Positions 11,060 to 21,852 of a DNA stretch of 64,000 nt are shown one piece after another. The notes beneath the pieces are model-generated. The model saw only the letters and a program-made list of their open reading frames with translations. It had not been told where the DNA came from and ran no database searches. The DNA is from Trachythela sp. YZ-2020 (lineage: Eukaryota; Cnidaria; Anthozoa; Malacalcyonacea; Clavulariidae), in NCBI GenBank assembly GCA_016169945.1, contig JADLSH010000318.1:248001-312000 (forward strand), read 5' to 3'. Both the position numbers and the translations under genes were made by a program. The number at the start of each line of letters is the position of its first letter. The first letter of the stretch is position 1.

Positions 11060-11264
11060 CCAATGGCGGCCATATTGGTCTGACCACCACAAATCTACTG
11101 TGAAGTTGGCGACATGGTTGAAGAGGTTCTAAAGGTTTCTAGTTATTGGTGGGAAAGGACAAATATTGTCTAGATAAGAATTGGTCATCAGTGGTGGCCT
11201 CTCTTTCTTCCTAAATTTGCCGGGTGAATAACTAATGAGGTCACACCAATATGGCCGCCATAAG
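11060..11264. repeat. MITE with GGCGGCCATATTGG terminal inverted repeats
   Basis: Ends read AATGGCGGCCATATTGGTC and, in reverse complement, GACACCAATATGGCCGCCAT near 11245-11264. The interior has no coding potential. It resembles a short non-autonomous DNA transposon. Confidence 0.6.
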
Positions 11265-12530
11265 TCTCATTATGTGGTGTTTAAAACGTTCTAAAACTCA
11301 TTAGAAGAGATGTTGGAAGTTATATTTCTCAAGTTACATAGGAAAAGATATTTGCTTCTTAGTATAATTAATTTAAACAGCTAACGACTTGACTAGTGAC
11401 TAATTTGACAGATTTAAAAATCTGATCTCATTAAAAGTATTCTGGCTTCAAAATTGGCTCATTGAATTCAATAGGATGCTCTATCCAGTTCTAGTTTTCA
11501 GATCAGTGAGTGAAACCCATCTATAGCAACAGTAATTAACATTCATTAAATATACTGGACCATGGACACCCCACAATGAGGCATAATAGGCATCCTCCAG
11601 TTAAAATATTTTGTCCAAGGGCTTCCAAAAGCACTTTAAAATCAATCATGCTTAACGGGGATAACACACGAAGCACTTCGCAGCGAATTGAGGCTAATTA
11701 AGCATCGTTTCTTGGACGAAAATAATCCGCTTTAAAGTAAGCCAATTCTTCGTGGACAAAAATTGCCCAAAAGGGATATTTTCTGGTTGAAAACTGTGTT
11801 AAAAGTGGCCAAGGTATGGTTATAATGAGATTCAAGGTCAATCAGTTCTACATTTTTCGGCTTTGTTCAATGTGATATATTTATATGATTTATGTCGGTA
11901 TATGTTTCAATATATTTGTGTATATATATAGATATATGAAATATGACTGTGTTTGATTGAAGGTTGTTTGTTAGCTTAAATATAGTTCAGGACTGTCTGA
12001 TTTTTTAAGGAAAAGTTATGCATGCTCAGAGGGAATTCTAGTCTTAAAGTACATTGCCACGATTTCAATACTGTATGTAGAAATACTATGACATAAATAG
12101 GTTGTGCACAATCGTAATAGCGTCCATACAGATTAATACACATTGTCTGTAGAGCCGGAGTTTGGGCCAGGTTAGCGTTTTAGCGTTAGATTTTGGCCAT
12201 TAAAGAAAGGGTTTAATTAAAGGTATTAAAAATAGATTACATATAGTTGCGGGGAGTTTGGTCAGCGTTGTGTAATGTATATCGAGACAGCTAGGGCGCC
12301 GCGACATGGTAGCATAATTGCATACTGTATTAAAAAAGCAATAGCACTTAAACAGATGAAACAAATCTTTGTTTCTGTTGATAAATAGTAGGTTAATAGT
12401 ATAATTCTAGATCTTAGTCTAAGTTTATTGACTCTGGTGTATTTCATTACTTGTCTAAACTGGGCGAGCTCTAGCTGGGAAAAAAAAAACGCTTTATGGA
12501 AATGAAGGAATATTCTAGCATTGATGAATC

Positions 12531-12697
12531 TAAAACGTGCGGGTGGTTTGTGTCTGAACTATCTGAAAAAGGATTAATAACATTTCAAAGTTTCTCGCGA
12601 AGGCCCTTCTTCAAGGGACGAAGAATTCTCGCTCAAAACGTCGAAGTCATGTTATTGCATGATCTTGATCAGGTAATTCAGACACGAACCACAGACC
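12531..12697. repeat. Foldback element, GTTTGTGTCTGAA family
   Basis: Arms GTGGTTTGTGTCTGAACTA and its reverse complement surround a second inverted core, CTCGCGAAGGCCC / CGAAGAATTCTCGC. Members of the family share AGTTCAGACACAAACCAC ends or the core GAACTTCGACGTTTCGA; see 19637-19780, 55646-55797 and 55917-56085, and partial copies at 3930-3985, 22180-22230, 22985-23035, 32010-32175 and 40795-40885. Confidence 0.6.
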
Positions 12698-14442
12698 TTA
12701 CAGAAATGAAGTAAACTTGTTGCATCGACGAAGACCACGACAGTTTGAGTAACCAATTCGTTATCTTATTTAAACACACTTCCCCGGCAACTCCATCTGG
12801 GAATTTACTGAACTTCTATACGACTATATGCATGCAATGACTTGCCTTATATGCGTTTGTGTGGTCCTGCATGAGGGCTGTCTTGTTTGCCAGAACTTTA
12901 TAGTCATGTTTGAAAGCTGTATATTGGAGTTTTTCCAATACAGAGACGTTCAGTTTGTGAACCTCGACTTAGTTAAACACTGAACTGCTGCTTTCTTGAG
13001 TGAAACAAGCATGCTTCGTTCTCGAGTTTTCATGCATCTCAAAACTGGTTTATAATAATTGCATAATGATTTGACTGCATATAGAAATATGTAGAGTGAT
13101 GCTTTTTGTTGGATATTCCCAAAGAGCAAAGAAGAATTGTCATGCATTATTAGTATTCGGATTTAAAACTAGCCTTAACTTGGAAAACTGCCGTGGTTCG
13201 TGTCTTGACCACCTGAAAAAGATCAGTAAAAAACTTACTATTTGAATTGACCTTGTGTTTGGTGACAACTGGCAAATACATGTCAATACATTTGAAGTTG
13301 ACTACCATGTGTAACACCATAATTATAGAACACTTAACTGAAACCCACGGTACCCAATGACAATCATCGAACGGGTTAATATTTTTGAGATCATCTCGTT
13401 TCAGCAGTGAGGAAGTTTTATTCCAGACTCTCTTTAAATTGTTATAGAAACCAAACTCTTTAAAAACAAAGAAATAAAGATATTTTTGTTTTATTGCCGC
13501 GATCACACAATGACACTTACATAAGTCTGTATGCGATTTTGTTAGGTTGTCAGGTGTATAAAAAGCGTATTGTTCTTGTCTTGAGAGAAAAAGTTTCTTC
13601 TGTGGCCTAGTTGTTTCCTGTTCTATAGTGCGGTATCAGTTAAAAATAACTCGTATAGACACTTCCCGAATATGCGCTAGTCATACAATGGCTTAGGTTA
13701 GAGTAAGGTTAGATTAGGATATGGTTAGATTTAGGTAAGATAGGGATTAATTAGTGTTAGTGTTAGGATTTAGGATTGCAATTGTATAATGATCATATGC
13801 AGGAATAGTTTAAGGGTAAGATATCACAGTTTATTATATACACAAGCTCTGGATATGAGGTATTCTGCAATCTGATTGGTTCTCTACTAGCAGGATATTA
13901 GCTCATATCCTGCTAGTAGAGAAAAGTAGAAAAATGGCTGGCAGATTGTACAATTAAATGAAGAGGAAATTCAAGTTTTACATGAAAAAAGTACGCCAAA
14001 ATGTTGTTCATATCCAGAGCTTGTGTATATAATAAAACAGTTATTCTACTCACTCTCGTCGTATATGACTGATAGCCGACTCGGCGCTATCGCGCCTCGT
14101 CGGCTATCAGCTCACATACGACTCGGGTTCGTAGAATAACTGTTAAATATTAATTGTGGTCGTTTAGATGGGTTTCAGTAAATGTTGCTACACATGGTGG
14201 TCAACTTGAAATGTATCGACACTTATATGGTAGCGAGCAAATGATGTTAAATGTTTCCATCACATGTATTTACCACCAAACACAAGGTCAATCAATATAC
14301 ATAAAGAACAATTATTTCACTCATGCAAATAACTGTCTTTCCTTTTAGAGTTGAACACCATGGTCCATGTGCTGCACTGTCACAATTGGTGAGACTCGCA
14401 TATTTATGAAATTTGACTTAATTTTTCTGTAATTTCTCCTAG

Positions 14443-15564
14443 ATGAACGACGAAGTGTTATTGGCAGCCATCTTGCTCGCTGCTGCTGGACTGCTTCTTA
14501 TCCTAACTATCGTAATGTTATGCATCGTTTTCAAATCTGCCAAGGGCAAATCCAACACTAAAGGTTCAAGCTCAGAAATACCTAAAACTAGTCACCAGTA
14601 CGATAACTCTTCCTTTCAACGCGACAATAGTAGTGGTTTCTATGGAAACGAACCGACCAATAAGGATACGCAAGTTAGTTACTATGGCAACCAAAGCAGT
14701 GACGACCACAAGGCAGAATGGCCTACGTCATATAACATGTACGCAGTGTCGAGAAGCTATGCTTTCCCTAAGGCTGGGGATCATTCAGAACAAAGTTCTG
14801 AACTTGGCTCAAAGGCACAGCCGTCTAACCCCCCTTCCACCATTGCGAGCCGCTCTAGCACTCTTGATACTCGTGAGGTATATGGTTTAATTAATTATCA
14901 TTACTATTAATTATTATCAATATTACTAATTGTTAATTATTATTAACTAACTTTATTTATACTGGATAGCTTTATCAGTTCTATAAACTGTTCTCTTTAG
15001 AGGTCATACTGTGCACGTGGATGCAACTGAGGTGAAATTATAATCAGACAACTGCATATTACAGGAATCAAACCCCAGTCACAGAGATGAAAGGCACAAG
15101 CACTAACCACTGTGCCATTAACACCCTGATCTATATATTTAACTGAACTTATTCCACAGGCACACAACAAGACGTTCTCCGAGGAAGTATTCGAAGGGAT
15201 AAATCAAGATGGAATAAATCATACGACTGCCACTACTTTACCAAGAAGCGAGCCTGGTAGCCACCAAGAAAGCGATACAAAAATATGGAAGTCTCGCACT
15301 CCCTCGGAGACAGCCAGCCTACATTCACATGATACAAGCTCCGTACATGGCAGTGCTGTATCTCAAGCGCGGGAATACCGCGTTCTCACAGAGCAACGCA
15401 GTTACTATTCTAGTTTCAAACCTCGTAATATGTCAGTGTCAAGTGAAAGCACATCACAAGTTGTAGAAGTTTCCAGGAATTCGGGTGTATCAAGGGAGAA
15501 AATTTCATCTCATTCCATCAAAACTTCAGGAACTAAGAAAGTTTTTACGTTTGATTTAAAATAG
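14443..15564 (+). CDS. Single-pass membrane protein with Ser-rich cytoplasmic tail, unknown function
   Basis: Two exons, 14443-14877 and 15160-15564, joined in phase 0 (donor GAG|GTATAT, acceptor CCACAG|GCACAC), give 279 residues. Residues 4-31 form a strongly hydrophobic segment followed by basic residues (KSAKGKSNTK), so the N-terminus probably faces outside and the remaining 245 residues lie in the cytoplasm. The tail is rich in Ser, Asn, Tyr and Thr with no folded domain recognised. The ATG sits immediately after a pyrimidine-AG, so an upstream 5' UTR exon is likely. No family recognised; it could be an adhesion or receptor-associated adaptor, which is speculation. Confidence 0.7.
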
Positions 15565-15904
15565 ACTGTATTCGTTTTGTTTTCAGCTAGATTAGCCTAG
15601 ATATAGCAAGTTGTTCAATATTCAAGTTGATCAAAGTATATTGCTTTTACCAAACTCCAATTAAAGACTCAGCTAGATATATAGCAAGTTGATCAAAGTA
15701 TATATATTGCTTTTACCAAACTCCAATTAAAGACACACGTTTTATTCAAAAGTTTTAAGTCCAATTTTAATGACGCCACTATGATTCTAGAAACTTTTAT
15801 AGTGTAATCTAATAAGACTTCCAGGTTCAAAATATACCTAATCAAGTGCACCAATTATTGCTTCGAGTTATACCTAAAGACGGATCATCCGTCAAGACAC
15901 ATTA

Positions 15905-16143
15905 GGGCCATTTATACGGGAGAAAATAAGTCGCGACTTACATAAGACGCGTCTTGCATAAGACGCGAACACACTCGTATAAATGGTCAAATTCTAGTAA
16001 ATCGCGACTTAAATAAGAACCGGGGTTCAGACTGGTCCACAATAAGTCGCGACGTTGACCATTTATACGAGTATGTTCGTGTCTTATATAAGACGCGTCT
16101 TATGTAAGTCGCGACTTATTTTCTCCCGTATAAATGGCCCTAT
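15905..16143. repeat. Foldback element with arms of about 85 bp
   Basis: The arms start GGGCCATTTATACGGGAGAA and end with its reverse complement; they contain the self-complementary runs AAGTCGCGACTT and AAGACGCGTCTT. The two arms match almost throughout with an inner spacer of about 65 bp. It appears inserted into a copy of the GGATCATCCGTC element (flanks near 15870 and 16150 belong to it), so the two are nested. Confidence 0.8.
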
Positions 16144-16149
16144 TATCTG

Positions 16150-16770
16150 TCTGAGGAATCATCAGTCTTAGTGTAAACACAAGATGAACTATCCAGACGA
16201 ACTTCCAGATGAACTATCCAGATGAACTATCCAGATGAACTATCCAGATGAACTATCCAGATGAACTATCCAGATGAACTATCCAGATGAACCATTCAGA
16301 TGAATTAGCTAGAATAGCACAATATACACTGACAATGGTTCTGGGAACAAATCATGCCTGATATTTTCCTAATATTTTGTCTAATGATGTATCTAATAAT
16401 TTATACACATAGACGAATCATCCGTCTGACAGATTGTCAGTCATCTGTCTTCATGTAAACACAAGACAAACTATCCAGATGAACTAGCTTGAATAGCGCG
16501 ATCTATACTGGCAATGATTCTGGGAACAAATCATGCCTGATATTTTCCTGATAGTTCGTCTAATGATGTATTTATACACATAGACAGATCATCCGTCAAG
16601 ACGAACTACGCACGCAAGTTTGTCTCAGTAGACGAGATACGCAGATAGTTCGTCTTGATAGATAATTTGTCTGCCGCATTTTATACGAGCGCTCGACTTA
16701 CAACCGAACAGAAGCCCAAGTTCTTTGCCCAAGTTCGTCCACACGGATCATCCGTCTCTAAATCGTGCCA
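16150..16770. repeat. GGATCATCCGTC element with internal 13-bp repeats
   Basis: This dispersed non-autonomous element has quasi-palindromic GACGGATCATCCGTC motifs and ends in TAAATCGGGCCA-like sequence. At 16192-16305 a 13-bp unit (GATGAACTATCCA) is repeated about eight times. Further copies: 9530-9850, 17690-18850, 24820-24910, 25550-25700, 49010-49095 and 62370-62860. Confidence 0.65.
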
Positions 16771-16859
16771 TTATTGACAATTTCATAATATATCATTTAC
16801 AAAATACATTGAGCTTTGCTCATATTCTACAAAGGATTCTGTTTTAACTTTATCAAACT

Positions 16860-19800
16860 TTAATAAAACTTTCTTCCATCCTGTAAAGCATGCCATTCAG
16901 CCACAGGCTTGTCTGAGACCTTCATTCGCTTCCAATGTTCCAATTCTTTCCCATCCGTATTTCCTCCAACAAGGACACAACCAATTATCTTATTCTCATG
17001 AATAACTGTCAATAATATACCTGTAGTTTCCAGGCTCTCGCTAGCGATGTCAAAGGACACGGCCTCATTAAAAACTGGATTAACCTGATTCTTTTTGGTG
17101 GAGGTCTTTTTCTTCTTTGTACGTCGGCCATTTTGAATCAATGTTACTTTTACATAAGCATCTGAAATTAGATTGAAATAGACAAGCCTTGTTTATTTAT
17201 TTATACTGGATACCTCTATCAATTCTGAACTGTTCTCCCTTGATGTCCATCCTTTTGTTGGTTTAGTGTTACAACAGGAAGAAATTGAAGTAGCTAGAAA
17301 AAACCTGTGGAGTTTGGTTAGAGTCAAAGTGGAAGCATCTTCTCACATGCAACTGAGGTGAAATTATAATCAGGCAACTGCATATTGCAGGAATTAAACC
17401 CGATCACAGAGATGAAAGACACATGCACTGAACACTGTGTCACCAACATCAGGCACAATCTGGGCCATCCAATGTATTATATTCTATATTTAGATGAAGT
17501 ATGATGTCTTCACATACCCGTTCCCTTGACGCTGGCCTGTGGTAGATTGCGGGCCTTCATCACAATCAGCGTAAAACGTCCAGCAATGCGGAGATAACCC
17601 AGTGAGAATAGAATGTCACCAAGTTGCATTCGCTAAGAAAATAACACAACAGTCATAATCTACCTGAGAATAGTCGGCCCGATTAATAATGTAGGGAAAA
17701 ATCATCCATCTGACAGATTATCTGTCTTAGCACAAACACAAGACGAACTATCCAGACAGACTATCCAGACAGACTATCCAGACAGACTATCCAGACAGAC
17801 TATCCAGACAGACTATCCAGACAGACTATCCAGACAGACTATCCAGACAGACTATCCAGACAGACTATCCAGACAGACTATCCAGACAGACTATCCAGAC
17901 AGACTATCCAGACAGACTATCCAGACAGACTATCCAGACAGACTATCCAGACAGACTATCCAGACAGACTATCCAGACAGACTATCCAGACAGACTATCC
18001 AGACAGACTATCCAGACAGACTATCCAGACAGACTATCCAGACAGACTATCCAGACAGACTATCCAGACAGACTATCCAGACAGACTATCCAGACAGACT
18101 ATCCAGACAGACTATCCAGACAGACTATCCAGACAGACTATCCAGACAGACTATCCAGACAGACTATATCCAGACAGACTATCCAGACAGACTATCCAGA
18201 CAGACTATCCAGACAGACTATCCAGACAGACTATCCAGACAGACTATCCAGACAGACTATCCAGACAGACTATCCAGACAGACTATCCAGACAGACTATC
18301 CAGACAGACTATCCAGACAGACTATCCAGACAGACTATCCAGACAGACTATCCAGACAGACTATCCAGACAGACTATCCAGACAGACTATCCAGACAGAC
18401 TATCCAGACAGACTATCCAGACAGACTATCCAGACAGACTATCCAGACAGACTATCCAGACAGACTATCCAGACAGACTATCCAGACAGACTATCCAGAC
18501 AGACTATCCAGACAGACTATCCAGACAGACTATCCAGACAGACTATCCAGACAGACTATCCAGACAGACTATCCAGACAGACTATCCAGACAGACTATCC
18601 AGACAGACTATCCAGACAGACTATCCAGACAGACTATCCAGACAGACTAACTAGAACAGGGTAATCTATAATGACAATGGTTTCGAGAACAAAGCATTCC
18701 TGATATTTTCCTGTACCCACAGACAAATAATCTTTCGGGAGGAACTACACAGATAACTCGTCTTGACGGATGATCCGCTATACCCAGACAAATTATCTTT
18801 TCATTGCCCAAGTTCCTCCAGATGGTTCATCCATCCCTAGTATAAATCAGGTCAATCTCATTATCATATTTTTCTGCCTGCCTAGTGTGGACATCACTTT
18901 ACATACATGAACTTGTGGTTAGCTCTTGGCAACTGGCAACTGGACTCTGTAGCTCTGTGGTCAGAGCGCTGCACTGGAATCACAGGGCCGCAGGTTCTTG
19001 CCAAGAGGGCCTATAGTTGCATTTTTCGCAACTGCTCCTGGTTAGGTCTAAAGTAACTGTATATCATTTTCGCTCGAAATTTCCACCTACAAAACCCTTC
19101 AATGGACATCACTTACATGTTCATAATCTACACCATCCTACTCTAACCATATCTCACCTCAGTGGTTGGTTTCAAATCCAAAGAAAATATCTGCTCCATT
19201 GACGGTTGTAAATCTTCTAACGGTAACACCGCTTGACCAATCACAGTGTGGCGTGACCCAGTTAAAAAATTGAAAACAGTAAACCAAAGTGTCTGAGAAT
19301 ATAAGTTTGAAAACATAACTTCAAATTCAAATTTCTCATTAAAAATTGGCGCTCTGGTTTTCTGCTGAACTTTTGATTGTAATAGATGTCGATATTCTGG
19401 TTGTAAAGTAATGGTTACATATGGGTTAAGATGTTTTGAGTCGTCGCCTTCAGGTTTAGCGAGGCTGAAGGCAGCCATTAGAGTGACTCGGAGAATGTTG
19501 CGAAATGTGTCGTAGAGGAGTGAGAATTTGATTGCACCAAGTGCTGGCGTATGTGATGAGCTGTCTTCTTCAATCTGGAAAGAGAAATTGAAACAGGTTA
19601 GAAGACTGAGTGGAATCAAATAACTTCGGGTTTTTAGGATCAATCTACCTGAAAAATTTAACAAGAACTTCGACGTTTCGAGAATTGGCTACTAAATTCC
19701 AGACGAAGGGCTCGTCTTCTTTCGTCTTCGCTCGAAACGTCAAAGTTCTTGTTGAATTTTCAGGTAGATTGATCCTAATGACACGAAGCTTGTTCTATAG

Positions 19801-20678
19801 ATCTACCTACACTGGTCCCACACGTTCAGGATGGAATCAAATAGAATAAGATTAACTAAATGCGGACGTGATTCTTATTAAGAAAATCGTACCTCATACA
19901 TAGCTGGATCTATTTCACCAAAATCATCAAATGACAATGACGAACGGGATATTTCTTTAATGAGGCGCGGACGTGGGATGGGATGAGACATGTAATCTGA
20001 GAGATAAGATTATATTATTACTCCAGGTTTACTACAGGAGGAAACTCAGGAAACCTTTGACCAAAGTAATTTTATTTATACTGAATATCATGTCTACACT
20101 GTTCTCCCTAGAAGTGAAGTAAGAGCCGTCTCTTATTGGTCCAGTTTTACTACAGGAGGAAACCTAAACTAAAGTAACTTTATTTATACTGGATAGCTCT
20201 ATCAGTTCTAAACTGTTCTCTCTAGAGGTCAAGTAACAGCCATCCCTTATTGCTTCTGTGTTACTACAGGAGGAAACCAGGGTACCTGGAGAAAACCTGC
20301 GGTGTTTGGTAGAGTCAACCTGGAAGCACTCTTCACAAATGCAAATGAGATTATATTCAGATAACTCGACATTGCAGGAATCAAACCCCAGTTACAGATG
20401 TGAACAGACACAATTTGTAAAATTGAACAACTCGTACCAGTACTAAAGAATTCAGTCGGCGTAACAGGAGACTCATCTGGTCCCATACTAGTTCCCAGAA
20501 GATCGACAGGCGAGCCCGTGCTAGGCCTGGTAACGTCATAACTTGGCTTAAACGGAGCTGGTTTCTTCCCAAACACGTGACGAGCATGCCGACGACGGTA
20601 CATATAGGTGATAAAGACGAAGGCAAATACAAGGACCACAGCGAAGATTGCCACAGAGAGTATAACAATATCTTTCAT
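16860..20678 (-). CDS. Synaptotagmin-like protein, N-terminal TM plus two C2 domains
   Basis: Five exons: 20438-20678, 19893-19996, 19158-19574, 17518-17632 and 16860-17161, with consistent phases, give 392 residues. Residues 4-27 are a membrane segment followed by YRRRHARH, the usual synaptotagmin stop-transfer. C2A lies mainly in exon 3 (KFSLLYDTF ... IFNEKFEFEV) and C2B in exons 4-5 (ILFSLGYLRIAGRFTLIVMKA, KKTSTKKNQVNPVFNEAVSF, ending at ALQDGRKFY). Synaptotagmins act in membrane trafficking. In C2A the usual DPYVK is NPYVT, and in C2B the second acidic loop (usually D-x-D) reads IHENKIIG, so calcium binding is probably lost, as in SYT12-type members. The subtype is not assigned. A tiny upstream frame (MKQL) overlaps the start codon as ATGA. 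Confidence 0.85.
17742..18648. repeat. 13-bp minisatellite, about 70 copies
   Basis: The unit GACAGACTATCCA repeats nearly without change for about 0.9 kb; one unit near 18170 has two extra bases (TATATCC). It lies in the intron between the two C2 regions of the synaptotagmin-like gene, inside a GGATCATCCGTC element whose flanks are visible at about 17690-17741 and 18649-18850. The 13-bp frame matches the inner unit of other copies of that element. Confidence 0.95.
18945..19060 (+). repeat. tRNA-like SINE fragment (type C)
   Basis: GTAGCTCTGTGGTCAGAGCG followed by GGGCCGCAGGTTC resembles tRNA A and B boxes with near-normal spacing. No matching acceptor stem is seen and the downstream GCAACTGCTCCTGGTTAGG is SINE body, so I call it a SINE rather than a tRNA gene. 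It lies in the same intron as the minisatellite. Confidence 0.45.
19637..19780. repeat. Foldback element in an intron of the synaptotagmin-like gene
   Basis: Arms AGGATCAATCTACCTGAAAA and its reverse complement, with the inner inverted motif AAGAACTTCGACGTTTCGAG / CTCGAAACGTCAAAGTTCTT. The inner motif is shared with the foldback at 55917-56085 while the outer arms differ, which suggests a conserved core with exchangeable ends. Confidence 0.75.
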
Positions 20679-21639
20679 AACTGTTTCATGTTAAATCTAA
20701 AATAAAAACAATATTAATAATAATATATTTAATGTCAATTACACCGGATGTGGTTGCCCGAACCAGAGGCTCATGATGCACGTCCTTGGCAACTAAGGAC
20801 TGGGTAGTTTTTGGTGAAGAAGGAAACCCGGATTACCCAGAGAAAAACCCTCGAAACACAGGAGAGAAGCAACCAAACTCTACTTACATCAGTTTTCATA
20901 CCCAGGGCTGCCACCCAACCTAAATAAATACTCTACCCTCGACCAACCCTCGACCTACTGTCGTAGGTTTAACTCAGCAGTAAAGGACAGCGCAAGTAAA
21001 AGACAGTGTTAACCGCATCTGCCACTCGTGCTTTTCCCTGTATAAAATAATCTGAAATTCGACAGTGTAAAACTATACGTTCGAGCTATCCATTCCTGTG
21101 AAATATATAGTCTAACGTTAGGCAAGATAAAACACTCAACGAACCATATACTCTAATCTCTAAAAGGTAACGGAGTTAGGTAATTGTTAAAATTTAAACT
21201 ATAACAACTTTTACCTTTTAAACAAGAAGATATATTTCCTTAACATTGCTAAGTCAAGCCCAAACCATATTAGATTGAACTTTAATCTAACTTTAACAAA
21301 CCTAGACAGTTAATCCGCACGTTTCCGGACTAAATAAAACATCTCTCACTCAAACGGCAATTTGAAAAATACAAAGGCTTTTCAACTTTCAAATTTAATT
21401 TCGGATGAAAGCCACATAATTTAAAAACAATCATGTAACTTGCATTTTTCATAAATACTCTTCACTTCAATTTAAATATAACTCAAATTTTTATAACATA
21501 CATAGACGAATGGCTATTATTATAGAATTGTTTGTATATAAAACCGTTATTGAAACTTTGATATTAGTGTAATGCTGAAAGTCTATTGTATCGGCATGAT
21601 AAATGTATTCATATGCAAATAAGGTAATTGGTAGATTTC

Positions 21640-21852
21640 ACTATAAGCACTATCGTGCAGCAGATGGTGGTCAACCTGCAGTTATCAGAGTGAGAAAATA
21701 ATGTCAATTCTTTCCACTATATATACAGTGTCAGTGGTCTTGTATTTAGAGGTCGACAAAAAGAGTTTAATTCGCTTGCTCCTTTAAGACACAAGTGTGA
21801 ACATTTCTGAAGTTGACCATCATCTGTTACCTTACTGAAACCCACCAATAAA
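21640..21852. repeat. GGTTTCA(G/C)TAA MITE, representative copy
   Basis: Outer inverted ends GATTTCACTATAAGCACT and ACTGAAACCCACC, with inner inverted motifs CAGATGGTGGTCAACCTGCA and TGACCATCATCTG. One of the commonest repeats here: other copies or halves at 9135-9290, 10915-11080, 13140-13360, 14158-14410, 23370-23770, 24285-24810, 27721-28320, 33330-33430, 37990-38215, 56645-56785 and 61645-61870. Confidence 0.7.

Larger units (their letters stand above)
10415..14442. other. Intergenic region rich in MITEs
   Basis: No coding exon recognised. Besides the elements listed separately, it holds GGTTTCAGTAA-type elements at about 10915-11080, 13140-13360 and 14158-14410, and a short degenerate TTAGG-like tract at 13690-13780. 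An acceptor-like CTCCTAG directly precedes ATG 14443, so an untranslated 5' exon of the next gene may lie in this region. Confidence 0.5.

Noticed and set aside
17742..18648. CRISPR-like array
   Set aside because: The repeats are 13 bp and directly adjacent without unique spacers, in an animal intron; it is a minisatellite.
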